The position numbers were made by a program, and so were the translations under genes. The notes beneath the pieces were generated by a model. It did not search any database. It saw only the letters and a list, made by a program, of their open reading frames with translations, and had not been told where the DNA came from. From the NCBI GenBank assembly GCA_905372445.1, contig CAJPPF010000111.1, positions 1 through 7,356 of the forward strand: a stretch of 7,356 bases of DNA. Reading direction: 5' to 3'. The DNA comes from an uncultured Prevotella sp. Its GTDB lineage: Bacteria; Bacteroidota; Bacteroidia; Bacteroidales; Bacteroidaceae. Of this stretch, positions 1-6,400 are shown piece after piece. The stretch's first letter is position 1. Each line of letters opens with the position of its first letter.

Positions 1-54
1 TATTTGCACACTAAATATTTGGATACAAAATTTCAATATAAAACTTTATAATTA

Positions 55-2775
55 ATGAGCAAAAAAAGAGTTTATACCTTCGGTAATGGCAAAGCCGAGG
101 GTAATGCGAAAATGCGTGAACAACTTGGTGGAAAGGGCGCCAATCTCGCGGAGATGAACCTTATTGGTGTGCCTGTGCCTCCTGGTTTCACTATTACCAC
201 AGATTGTTGCAACGAATACTACGAAGTAGGTGAGAAAAAAATCATAGAACTTCTCGAGAAAGAGGTTATGGCTGCCGTGGCTCACACGGAGGAACTGATG
301 AACTGTAAGTTCGGTTCGGTTGAGAATCCTCTTCTTGTATCTGTACGTTCCGGTGCACGTGCGTCAATGCCTGGTATGATGGATACAATTCTTAATCTTG
401 GTATGAATGATGAAGTGGCAGAGGGACTTGTTAAGAAGACAAATAATCCTCATTTCGTTTATGATTCATATCGACGTTTCGTACAGATGTATGGTGATGT
501 CGTTTTAGGATTAAAACCTGTCAATAAAGAGGATATTGATCCTTTCGAAGCTATCATAGAACAGGTGAAAGAAGAGCAAGGGGTTATTCTGGACAAAGAC
601 CTTTCAGTTGAATCGCTTAAGGAACTTGTTTCTCGTTTCAAGACAGCTATTAAGGAACAAACAGGATGTGACTTCCCTACTGATCCTATAGTACAGCTTT
701 GGGGGGCTATCTGTGCAGTATTCCGCAGCTGGATGAATGAACGTGCTATTCTTTATCGTAAGATGGAAGGTATTCCTGACGAGTGGGGTACTGCTGTTTC
801 TATTATGGCAATGGTATTCGGTAACATGGGTGATACTTCTGCTACAGGTGTATGCTTCTCTCGTGATGCCGGTAATGGTGAGAATCTTTTCAACGGTGAG
901 TACCTAATCAATGCACAGGGTGAGGATGTTGTAGCAGGTATTCGTACACCACAGCAGATAACTAAGATTGGTTCACGTCGTTGGGCTGAACGTGCAGGAG
1001 TCTCTGAGGATGAACGTTTGAAGAACTATCCTTCAATGGAAGAGGCTATGCCTGATTTGTATGCAGAACTGTTTTCTATTCAGCATAAACTTGAGCAGCA
1101 CTATCATGATATGCAGGATATGGAGTTTACTGTTCAGGAGGGAAAGCTTTGGTTCCTGCAGACACGTAGCGGTAAACGTACCGGTACTGCAATGGTCAAG
1201 ATAGCTATGGATCTGATGCATGATGGAATCATCGATGAGAAGACTGCTATTATGCGTTGTGAACCACAAAAACTTGACGAGCTTCTCCATCCTGTATTCG
1301 ACAAGCTTGCACTCTCAAAGTCAAAGGTTATAACCCAGGGGCTTCCGGCATCTCCTGGTGCTGCATGTGGACAGATCGTTTTCCATGCTGACGATGCCGA
1401 AGCATGGCATGCTGATGGTCATAAGGTTATAATGGTTCGTATTGAGACCTCTCCTGAAGATCTCGCAGGAATGTCTGCTGCTGAGGGTATTCTTACTGCC
1501 AGAGGAGGTATGACCTCTCATGCTGCTGTAGTTGCTCGTGGTATGGGTAAGTGCTGCGTATCAGGAGCCGGTGGTATTAATATTGATTACAAGACAAAGA
1601 CAGTAGAGATTGACGGAACAATATATAAAGAAGGTGACTTTGTTTCACTGAATGGCTCTACAGGGCAGGTCTATGAAGGAGAAGTAGAGACAAAGGCAGC
1701 AGAACTATCAGATGATTTCAAGGAACTGATGGCTCTCTGCGACAAGTACACAAAACTTCAGGTTCGCACTAACGCCGATACTCCACATGATGCACGCATT
1801 GCCCGTGAATTTGGTGCTAAGGGTATAGGTCTGACACGTACGGAGCATATGTTCTTCGAGGGTCAGAAGATTATTGCGATGCGTGAGATGATTCTTGCTG
1901 ATACTGTTGAAGGTCGTGAGAAAGCACTTGCAAAACTCCTTCCTTATCAGAAGGCTGATTTCAAGGGCATACTTGAAGCAATGGATGGTTTACAAGTTAA
2001 TATTCGTCTGCTTGATCCGCCGCTGCATGAATTTGTTCCACATGATCTTAACGGTCAGGAGACAATGGCTAATGAGATGGGTGTTAGCGTTACTGAAATA
2101 CAGAAACGTGTAAACTCTCTTGTAGAGAATAACCCTATGCTTGGTCATCGTGGTTGTCGTCTTGGTATAACTTTCCCTGAAATTACAGCAATGCAGACAC
2201 GTGCAATACTTACAGCTGCTTGTGAGCTGAAGAAGGAAGGCAAAGATCCAAAGCCAGAAATTATGGTTCCCTTGATTGGTACTGTTCAGGAACTTAAACA
2301 GCAGAAGGGAATCATAAAGAAGACAGCAGAAGCTGTATTCGCTGAACAGGGTATAACAGTGGAGTTTGAGATTGGTACTATGATAGAGATTCCTCGTGCA
2401 GCTTTGACTGCAGGTCGTATCGCCAAGGAAGCTCAGTATTTCTCATTTGGAACCAACGACCTTACACAGATGACCTATGGTTATTCTCGTGATGACATAG
2501 CAAGCTTCCTCCCAGCTTACATGGAGAAGAAAATTCTGAAGGTAGACCCCTTCCAGGTTCTCGATCAGGAAGGTGTCGGTCAGCTCATCAAAATGGCAGT
2601 GGAGAATGGTCGTGCGACACGTCCAGATCTTCGTACAGGAATCTGCGGTGAGCATGGTGGTGAGCCAAGTTCTGTTAAGTTCTGTGCTAAAGTCGGCATG
2701 AACTATGCGTCTTGTTCCCCATTCCGTGTGCCTATAGCACGTCTTGCTGCGGCGCAGGCAGCCGTCGAGGAATAA
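55..2775 (+). CDS. ppdK: Pyruvate, phosphate dikinase
   Basis: This enzyme reversibly converts pyruvate, ATP and phosphate to phosphoenolpyruvate, AMP and pyrophosphate in the cytoplasm, linking glycolysis and gluconeogenesis. The 906-residue product has the full family layout. An N-terminal nucleotide-binding domain covers roughly residues 1-370, with LGGKGANLAEM at 24-34 and SVRSGA around Arg98. The central swivelling phosphohistidine domain has GGMTSHAAVVARG with catalytic His489; Thr487 sits where plant enzymes are regulated by phosphorylation. The C-terminal PEP/pyruvate barrel covers roughly 540-900, with GTNDLTQ and GICGEHGGEPSS carrying catalytic Cys864. The length is slightly above the ~875 residues of clostridial enzymes. 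The start at 55 gives the usual N-terminus MSKKRVYTFGNGKAEG and is preceded by AT-rich DNA without a Shine-Dalgarno, as is common in Bacteroidota. The gene is complete and ends in its own terminator. Its last codons recur at 5480-5512, marking this 3' end as an insertion or recombination point. Confidence 0.98.
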   Translation: MSKKRVYTFGNGKAEGNAKMREQLGGKGANLAEMNLIGVPVPPGFTITTDCCNEYYEVGEKKIIELLEKEVMAAVAHTEELMNCKFGSVENPLLVSVRSGARASMPGMMDTILNLGMNDEVAEGLVKKTNNPHFVYDSYRRFVQMYGDVVLGLKPVNKEDIDPFEAIIEQVKEEQGVILDKDLSVESLKELVSRFKTAIKEQTGCDFPTDPIVQLWGAICAVFRSWMNERAILYRKMEGIPDEWGTAVSIMAMVFGNMGDTSATGVCFSRDAGNGENLFNGEYLINAQGEDVVAGIRTPQQITKIGSRRWAERAGVSEDERLKNYPSMEEAMPDLYAELFSIQHKLEQHYHDMQDMEFTVQEGKLWFLQTRSGKRTGTAMVKIAMDLMHDGIIDEKTAIMRCEPQKLDELLHPVFDKLALSKSKVITQGLPASPGAACGQIVFHADDAEAWHADGHKVIMVRIETSPEDLAGMSAAEGILTARGGMTSHAAVVARGMGKCCVSGAGGINIDYKTKTVEIDGTIYKEGDFVSLNGSTGQVYEGEVETKAAELSDDFKELMALCDKYTKLQVRTNADTPHDARIAREFGAKGIGLTRTEHMFFEGQKIIAMREMILADTVEGREKALAKLLPYQKADFKGILEAMDGLQVNIRLLDPPLHEFVPHDLNGQETMANEMGVSVTEIQKRVNSLVENNPMLGHRGCRLGITFPEITAMQTRAILTAACELKKEGKDPKPEIMVPLIGTVQELKQQKGIIKKTAEAVFAEQGITVEFEIGTMIEIPRAALTAGRIAKEAQYFSFGTNDLTQMTYGYSRDDIASFLPAYMEKKILKVDPFQVLDQEGVGQLIKMAVENGRATRPDLRTGICGEHGGEPSSVKFCAKVGMNYASCSPFRVPIARLAAAQAAVEE

Positions 2776-2777
2776 TT
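2755..2777 (+). repeat. Left copy of ppdK 3'-end direct repeat
   Basis: These 23 nt cover the last codons of ppdK (QAAVEE), the stop and two following bases. They recur at 5492-5514 with a single mismatch, a C/A difference in the valine codon. The copies are 2737 nt apart, start to start. Similarity weakens but continues a few codons upstream. The pair brackets the transglutaminase relic and the lipase/immunity unit, as the attachment sites or recombination ends of an inserted segment would. No integrase is visible to prove a site-specific mechanism. Confidence 0.75.
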
Positions 2778-2803
2778 GAAATATGTTGATAATCAGTTAA
2801 ATA

Positions 2804-2843
2804 CAAGACAAGGACTTGGCAACAGGTTCTTGTCTTGGTTTTG
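2804..2843 (+). terminator. Intrinsic terminator of ppdK
   Basis: CAAGACAAG at 2804-2812 pairs perfectly with CTTGTCTTG at 2829-2837. The stem extends inward through G-U and Watson-Crick pairs to about 15 bp, closing on a GCAA tetraloop at 2819-2822. It is followed by GTTTTG. It lies 28 nt after the ppdK stop and should separate ppdK from the accessory genes. The short T-tract makes it weaker than the one at 5537-5566. Confidence 0.85.
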
Positions 2844-2872
2844 TCGGATGAGCCTTAATATAGATATTGTAA

Positions 2873-3909
2873 ATGCGTAAAAATATTATATTATTAATTC
2901 TTTGTTTTGTAGTCTTTGTCTCAGATTTAAGAGCACAACAGGTTCAAATTAAGCAGCGATTCGAATCTGCATACAAAGAAATTATAGATATGCTTGAAGG
3001 CAAGGAACCACTGTCTATTAAAAGGAGTGTGTTTCTTGCAGAATGGGCGTATTTGGATGGAAATCTAGACTACGAGAGTGATTTCTGCCAGCCTATCCGA
3101 AAAGGAGCAGATTACATGAAACGTATGATTGTTGCCAATCGTTGGGAAAATTATAAGACTGCTAAGCAAATAGCCCTCTGTAACTATTTCTTTTATCCAT
3201 GCTCAGGCAACGGTCAAAATCCATTTCGATATGATTTTAGCAAAGAATACTCTGAAGAAGATTGGCAACATCAATTAGTATCAAGGACGCTAAAGACTCA
3301 TAAAGGACAATGCCATTCTTTACCTGGGCTTTCAAGCTATATGCAGAAGAACTTTGAGCAAAGGCTTATATAGCACATGCCCCACGCCATTGCTTCATTA
3401 TGTACAAAGATGAGGACAATTTGTTTCCTGAAGACTGGGTGAATGTTGAGGTTACTGCTCAACAGTATCAACCGACTTGGGGGATAAAAGAGCATTTTGA
3501 GATAGAAGATTCAGCAATTATTGCAAAAACATACCTTTCGCCGTTAACAGATAAAGAAACCGTTGCCTGCCAATTAAGCGACTTGGCTTTAGCATATTAT
3601 CATAAGTTTTTGCGTTATGATGAGTTTACGTTAAAATGTGTTGAAACTTCTTTGAAATACTATTCAATGAATCCTAATGCGATAATTACTAAAGGTAAAT
3701 CTTTGGATGTGCTTTTACAGAGGCATCTTGAACAGAACGGACATCTTCGAGATGAATATACTGATGAGAATGATGCTCAATCTAAGCAATGCCTACAAGA
3801 TTTAAGAGCTACTCATTGGACTCAAGAAACGGAGGAGCTACGGAACAAATGGAAGCAGACTCCAGAAGATATGGAAAGAATCAGAAAGAATGTTCAAATC
3901 ATAAAATAA
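2873..3909 (+). pseudogene. Broken gene for exported transglutaminase-like protein with TPR-like tail
   Basis: Two open pieces (2873-3373 and 3400-3909) are halves of one gene. A T is missing after the CCT codon at 3323-3325. Restoring it reads SLP-WAFKLYAEEL, then a TGA at 3355-3357 where a glycine codon (GGA) is likely, then AKAYIAHAPRHCFIMYKDE running on in frame. The repaired product would be about 345 residues. Residues 1-21 look like a Sec signal peptide ending DLRA before QQ. The GQCHSLP cysteine and the histidine of HAPRH, followed by WVNVE, fit the Cys-His pattern of transglutaminase-like domains; this is a family-level inference. The C-terminal part (YDEFTLKCVETSLKYY, NPNAIITKGKSL) looks like a TPR hairpin. 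The two lesions separate the catalytic Cys and His, so the enzyme is probably lost. The lipase gene starts 7 nt after its stop. The ATG at 3400 is an internal methionine rather than a real start. Confidence 0.8.
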
Positions 3910-3916
3910 GATCATT

Positions 3917-4726
3917 ATGAAAAGATTAAAGAAAGTCTTAATTTCACTTGCTATTTCAATGGTAACAGTAAATGCAAATGCATGGCCTTGGATTTCGCCG
4001 TATGCTTATTGTTTCGGAAATCCGGTCAAGTTTATCGATCCTGACGGAGAAAGACCTAAAGCTTCAGAGGCTGCGTTAATGGCTGCATATGCGTACAAAG
4101 ATAATAGACAAGCAATGGAGCAATATGCCTTACAATTAGCAAAAAGTGGATGGATAGTGTCTGATTATGAAACGTCTATTCAAAAGGATTACACACGTTT
4201 TTATCAGAATGGCTTGCAATCAACATTATTCCAACGTACTAAAGATGGGATCACAGAATACGCGTATGTCTATGCTGGTACTAATTCTGTTGAAGATGCA
4301 ATAGAAGATGTTGCACAACTTGCAGGTGCTGCACCTCAATACCACACAGCCATTTATAATGCAAGAACATTATCTAATGAGTTAGGGAATAGTGAATTGA
4401 CATTTGTAGGGCACTCACTTGGAGGAGGAGAAGCAATAGCCTCAAGCATGGCAACAGGTAGGGCTGCTATAACATTTAATCCTGCTGCAGTTAGTGGGTT
4501 AACAAAACTAGTAGGAGGATTAAATAAAGATCCTAATGTAGTGAATTATCGTGCTATAGGGGCCAAAATCGGTATTGGTAATATTAGATTGGGAGGAGAC
4601 ATGCTGAATAATCTTCAAGAAAAGATTGGCCTATCTCTTCCGGGAAAAACAATAGGAATTCCAACAGGTATAGTACCGACTCATACTATAGATGATTTTT
4701 TGAAACATAAACTTCCAGAGCCATGA
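3917..4726 (+). CDS. Sec-exported lipase-like toxin with Rhs-core stub
   Basis: The 269-residue product starts with a signal peptide (about residues 1-22, MKRLKKV then a hydrophobic run, likely cut after ANA). Directly after it comes SPYAYCFGNPVKFIDPDG at 27-44, the standard end of a Bacteroidota Rhs/YD-repeat core, where polymorphic toxin tips begin. The rest is an alpha/beta-hydrolase of the class-3 lipase type. YAGTNSVEDAIEDVAQL at 119-135 resembles the oxyanion-hole segment, GHSLGGG at 165-171 is the nucleophile elbow with Ser167, TFNPAA follows at 187-191, and His256 in PTHTIDDFL is the likely catalytic histidine. The acid residue is unclear: A216 stands where related proteins often have Asp in a GDxxS-like stretch. 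The likely role is a membrane-lipid-degrading effector of interbacterial competition. The missing Rhs carrier and the added signal peptide mean its route to other cells is unknown. Its stop overlaps the next start by 4 nt. An ordinary secreted lipase is the alternative. Confidence 0.72.
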   Translation: MKRLKKVLISLAISMVTVNANAWPWISPYAYCFGNPVKFIDPDGERPKASEAALMAAYAYKDNRQAMEQYALQLAKSGWIVSDYETSIQKDYTRFYQNGLQSTLFQRTKDGITEYAYVYAGTNSVEDAIEDVAQLAGAAPQYHTAIYNARTLSNELGNSELTFVGHSLGGGEAIASSMATGRAAITFNPAAVSGLTKLVGGLNKDPNVVNYRAIGAKIGIGNIRLGGDMLNNLQEKIGLSLPGKTIGIPTGIVPTHTIDDFLKHKLPEP

Positions 4727-5304
4727 AAAGATTGTTAAAATGGACTTCTTCTATTTTGCTTCTTTTATTCTTTTTCCATTCTTGCGTTTATCATTACATA
4801 ACACACATGAATGATGAGGAATTGGCATGGGTGGCAAATAGACATGAGGGCGAAATTATGTATTTCCAATCTAGTAATGGGACAAAAGATACTGCTAAAA
4901 TATATAAAATTGAGATTTACAATTCTTTGAATCCTTTCAACATGGCATACTTTAATACAAGTAATACGGATTATATAGCTGGGGGATGCATTCATTATAG
5001 TTTTAATAGAGCTACTGGATGCGTAGGAACTCTTTATGTTCAAAAATTGTATAATAACAAGCCTCTCTTTTTTTCGGGCGGGCTATTAGGAAGATGGTCA
5101 AGAGAAATACCTCTAAAATTGACAACATTAAAAGTCAACAGTTTCACGTTCAATGATATAATGTTTTTTGACGAAAGGAATACAGAACAAATTACAAATT
5201 ATGATCACGCTAACTCTATAAAGAGTTATGCTTGGAGCAAAAAATATGGACTTGTGCAGTATACATTCCAAGACGGAACGATTTTTTCAAGGATTTTAAA
5301 ATGA
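4723..5304 (+). CDS. Lipoprotein, candidate immunity protein for the lipase-like toxin
   Basis: I do not recognise a family. The 193-residue protein begins MKRLLKW, followed by a long hydrophobic run and FHSC, a lipobox with Cys21 as the likely lipidated residue, so the mature part should sit on the periplasmic membrane face. The remainder is soluble and beta-rich, with scattered aromatics (SSNGTKDTAKIYKIEIYN near the start; YGLVQYTFQDGTIFSRILK at the end). Its ATG lies inside the toxin stop (ATGA overlap), so the two are probably translated together. Known lipase effectors (Tle) of Proteobacteria are neutralised by periplasmic or lipoprotein immunity proteins, and this pair has the same geometry. 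The immunity role is inferred from position and export signal only. The operon is not followed directly by a clear terminator; the first strong one is at 5537. Confidence 0.68.
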   Translation: MKRLLKWTSSILLLLFFFHSCVYHYITHMNDEELAWVANRHEGEIMYFQSSNGTKDTAKIYKIEIYNSLNPFNMAYFNTSNTDYIAGGCIHYSFNRATGCVGTLYVQKLYNNKPLFFSGGLLGRWSREIPLKLTTLKVNSFTFNDIMFFDERNTEQITNYDHANSIKSYAWSKKYGLVQYTFQDGTIFSRILK

Positions 5305-5396
5305 ACTCACCTTTAAAAGTAAAGATAAGATGAAGAAAGACTTTATTACGTAAGCGAATATTCTTGCGAAATAATACGAGACATCAACGTGCAGAA

Positions 5397-5411
5397 CGTG
5401 CAGAATGCACG
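5397..5411. repeat. Small hairpin next to 9-nt tandem repeat
   Basis: CGTGCA (5397-5402) and TGCACG (5406-5411) form a perfect 6-bp inverted repeat around GAA. The left arm lies in the second of two tandem ACGTGCAGA units (5387-5404). The bases after it are A-rich rather than T-rich, so it does not look like a terminator for the lipoprotein gene upstream. Its role is unknown. Confidence 0.4.
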
Positions 5412-5479
5412 AAAAATGCAGCCCAAATGTTGACCAGCTCAAACGCAAATAACTAATAATCAGCAAAATAGCCTCAAAA

Positions 5480-5514
5480 TTAGTCGCTGCCCAGGCAGCC
5501 GTAGAGGAATAATT
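5480..5514 (+). pseudogene. Displaced remnant of ppdK 3' end
   Basis: The codons from 5480 read LVAAQAAVEE and a TAA stop. The end of the intact ppdK reads RLAAAQAAVEE and TAA. The last 23 nt (5492-5514) match 2755-2777 with one silent difference; further silent differences lie just upstream (GCT GCC against GCG GCG). A weak trace of the preceding IA (of PIARL) may sit at 5469-5474, but beyond that similarity is lost. An intrinsic terminator follows 22 nt after the repeat, the arrangement expected for an original ppdK end. The piece is too short to be expressed and is best read as a recombination or insertion scar. Confidence 0.75.
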
Positions 5515-5536
5515 TTAATCCGACAACAAAGTAAAG

Positions 5537-5566
5537 GGACTTGTCCGCTTGGGCAAGTCCTTTTTT
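5537..5566 (+). terminator. Strong intrinsic terminator after the ppdK remnant
   Basis: GGACTTG (5537-5543) pairs with CAAGTCC (5554-5560). A G-U pair and two C-G pairs extend the stem to 10 bp, closing on a GCTT tetraloop (5547-5550). Six T residues follow at 5561-5566. This is a textbook Rho-independent terminator. It probably once ended ppdK and now can end transcription from the lipase/lipoprotein operon. Confidence 0.9.
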
Positions 5567-5604
5567 GGGTATATTGAGGTCATATTCAAGTTAGCTTTTG
5601 GCAT

Positions 5605-5687
5605 ATTCACTTGAAAAAATGCGTTAAAATATATATTATTCATTGGAAAAAGTGCGTTAAAATGATGGTTATTCGTTGGAAAAAGTG
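5605..5687. repeat. 33-nt tandem repeats, two and a half copies
   Basis: Units start at 5605, 5638 and 5671. The first 26 nt of units one and two (ATTCA, then TTGAAAAAATGCG or TTGGAAAAAGTGCG, then TTAAAAT) match at 23 positions. Unit three keeps only the first 17 nt (16 matches to unit two) and then runs into the promoter box TATCTTTG. The regular spacing just upstream of a promoter could reflect regulator sites or decayed promoter duplicates; the sequence does not decide. Confidence 0.6.
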
Positions 5688-5695
5688 TATCTTTG
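5688..5695 (+). promoter_or_regulatory. Bacteroidota-type promoter -7 box upstream of ATPase relic and toxin
   Basis: TATCTTTG is an exact match to the TAnnTTTG consensus of the Bacteroidota primary sigma factor and lies 22 nt before the ATG of the ATPase relic. A perfect TTTG -33 element at the usual spacing is not present. This promoter belonged to the ATPase gene and may now drive the toxin-tip operon that was joined downstream. Confidence 0.5.
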
Positions 5696-5717
5696 CAGCA
5701 CAAAATCGTTTTAAAAT

Positions 5718-5825
5718 ATGCTGGAAAGGAAAATAGAAGACTCTCTTACCCTGTAGAAAGACTCTACGGGACACAAGCCTTTGGTGATAATGGGCATTCG
5801 TCAGTGTGGTAAGACATTCATGTTG
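5718..5825 (+). pseudogene. 5' fragment of an AAA-type ATPase gene
   Basis: Reading from the ATG at 5718 gives MLERKIEDSLTL, a TAG stop at 5754-5756 (probably a lost tryptophan codon), then KDSTGHKPLVIMGIRQCGKTF. This is the N-terminus of the large Bacteroidota ATPase family related to AAA_14/DUF4143 proteins, with the Walker A region GIRQCGKTF at 5793-5819. The usual continuation is absent: after about 5820-5825 the sequence becomes the lead-in of the toxin tip gene. Both the nonsense codon and the truncation make it a relic. Family recognition is from memory of typical members. The intact ATPase would bind and hydrolyse ATP; its biological role is poorly known. Confidence 0.72.
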
Positions 5826-5839
5826 GTTCATTTAATAAT

Positions 5840-6400
5840 ATGGGTGAATTTGTACGTGGCAATTCCATAGGAATAACTACATCAATGACATCTTTCTATA
5901 ATAGTGATGCTCAAGGTGGAGGTCAATGGAGTATTGGAAGTATTATTGATATAAATGATCGGAGTGGCGACAAATTCCTTGAAGAAATCATTTCTAATAA
6001 TCCTCCTATGATAGATGATTACATGATGAATGCACGAAATAATAAGCCTTATGACTTTAAGGTGACAAATGGAACAAACAGTCCAATAAAAGGTATAGAC
6101 ATCTATCGAGGTATGCCTGTAGGAGAGAATGGGAAAGGACAAACTATTTATACTTCTGCCAGAGATATTGGGAACATAGCGGCAGGATATGTTGCAGGAG
6201 TAAATGGAATGTCTTGGGAGGCATCGAGAATAGCATTTGATTCATACCAAGGTGGAATGGAGGGTAAATCTACAAGAAATGCCGAAAGGTATGGATGGAC
6301 TATGGGATATAACAACGCAAGCTATAACAAAAAATTGGATAACCTTTTGAGGTCAGTAGGGAGTTTTATAAAATCCCTCTGGGATTACCTTGCTAAATGA
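5840..6400 (+). CDS. Orphan toxin tip resembling polymorphic toxin type 44
   Basis: The 186-residue product has no signal peptide, no Rhs core and a glycine/asparagine-rich start (MGEFVRGNSIGI), so it looks like the C-terminal tip of a much larger toxin. Its frame is open upstream only to a TAA at 5810, reading DIHVGSFNN before the Met, which may be more of the original protein. KPYDFK (69-74), RDIGNIAAGYVAG (108-120), MSWEASRIAFDSYQ (124-137) and AERYGWTMGYN (148-158) resemble the pattern I associate with the Ntox44/toxin_44 family. That assignment is tentative and the activity of the family is not assumed here. The gene is fused behind an ATPase relic, and its stop overlaps the next start by 4 nt, the usual toxin/immunity layout. 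It could be a silent tip cassette that becomes active only by recombination onto an Rhs gene, or a decaying remnant. Confidence 0.62.
   Translation: MGEFVRGNSIGITTSMTSFYNSDAQGGGQWSIGSIIDINDRSGDKFLEEIISNNPPMIDDYMMNARNNKPYDFKVTNGTNSPIKGIDIYRGMPVGENGKGQTIYTSARDIGNIAAGYVAGVNGMSWEASRIAFDSYQGGMEGKSTRNAERYGWTMGYNNASYNKKLDNLLRSVGSFIKSLWDYLAK

Larger units (their letters stand above)
2776..5479 (+). other. Candidate inserted segment between two ppdK 3' ends
   Basis: This stretch lies between the ppdK stop codon and a second copy of the ppdK tail at 5480-5512. It contains a broken transglutaminase-like gene, a lipase-type toxin gene, its lipoprotein partner and ~175 nt of unrecognised DNA. It looks more AT-rich than ppdK. 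The simplest reading is that a foreign segment entered at the 3' end of ppdK. It left one tail fused to the gene and displaced the other, with its own terminator, to the right. The silent differences between the tails suggest that one came from another strain or species. No integrase or transposase is seen, so homologous recombination between diverged ppdK ends is equally possible. Confidence 0.45.
5305..5717. other. Gene-free stretch with relics, repeats and a terminator
   Basis: No intact gene is visible. From 5305 to about 5479 the sequence has stops in all frames and no recognisable remnant. It contains two adjacent copies of ACGTGCAGA (5387-5395 and 5396-5404), the second forming a small hairpin with 5406-5411. 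At 5480-5514 is a copy of the ppdK tail, then a terminator at 5537-5566. At 5605-5687 are tandem 33-nt repeats ending in a promoter. Minus-strand open frames across 5515-5831 merely read through these repeats and have no protein-like features. Confidence 0.7.

Noticed and set aside
1..54. A promoter for ppdK in the first 54 nt (TTTG at 3-6 and 18-21).
   Set aside because: No TAnnTTTG box lies at the right distance from either TTTG; the real promoter may lie upstream of the window.
52..2655. Several minus-strand and alternative-frame open stretches inside ppdK.
   Set aside because: They overlap a clearly complete, conserved gene and show no independent coding features.
2840..2870. A promoter for the transglutaminase relic between the ppdK terminator and position 2873.
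   Set aside because: TTTG at 2840-2843 has no acceptable -7 box 19-21 nt later; ATATTG at 2864-2869 is too poor a match.
3400..3909. A separate 169-residue gene.
   Set aside because: The frame is the continuation of the gene starting at 2873 after a 1-nt deletion; the upstream in-frame residues AKAYIAHAPRHCFI are clearly coding and the ATG is internal.
2755..5514. A transposon or insertion sequence with terminal inverted repeats.
   Set aside because: The bracketing repeats are direct and match the end of ppdK; no transposase and no terminal inverted repeats were seen.
5605..5687. A CRISPR array.
   Set aside because: Units abut at a 33-nt period without spacers of unique sequence, there are under three copies, and no cas genes are present.
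5515..5831. Two minus-strand open frames of 62 and 63 codons.
   Set aside because: Their repetitive content (FNALFPMNN-like) comes from the 33-nt DNA repeats and the antisense of the ATPase relic; no start signals or protein family features.
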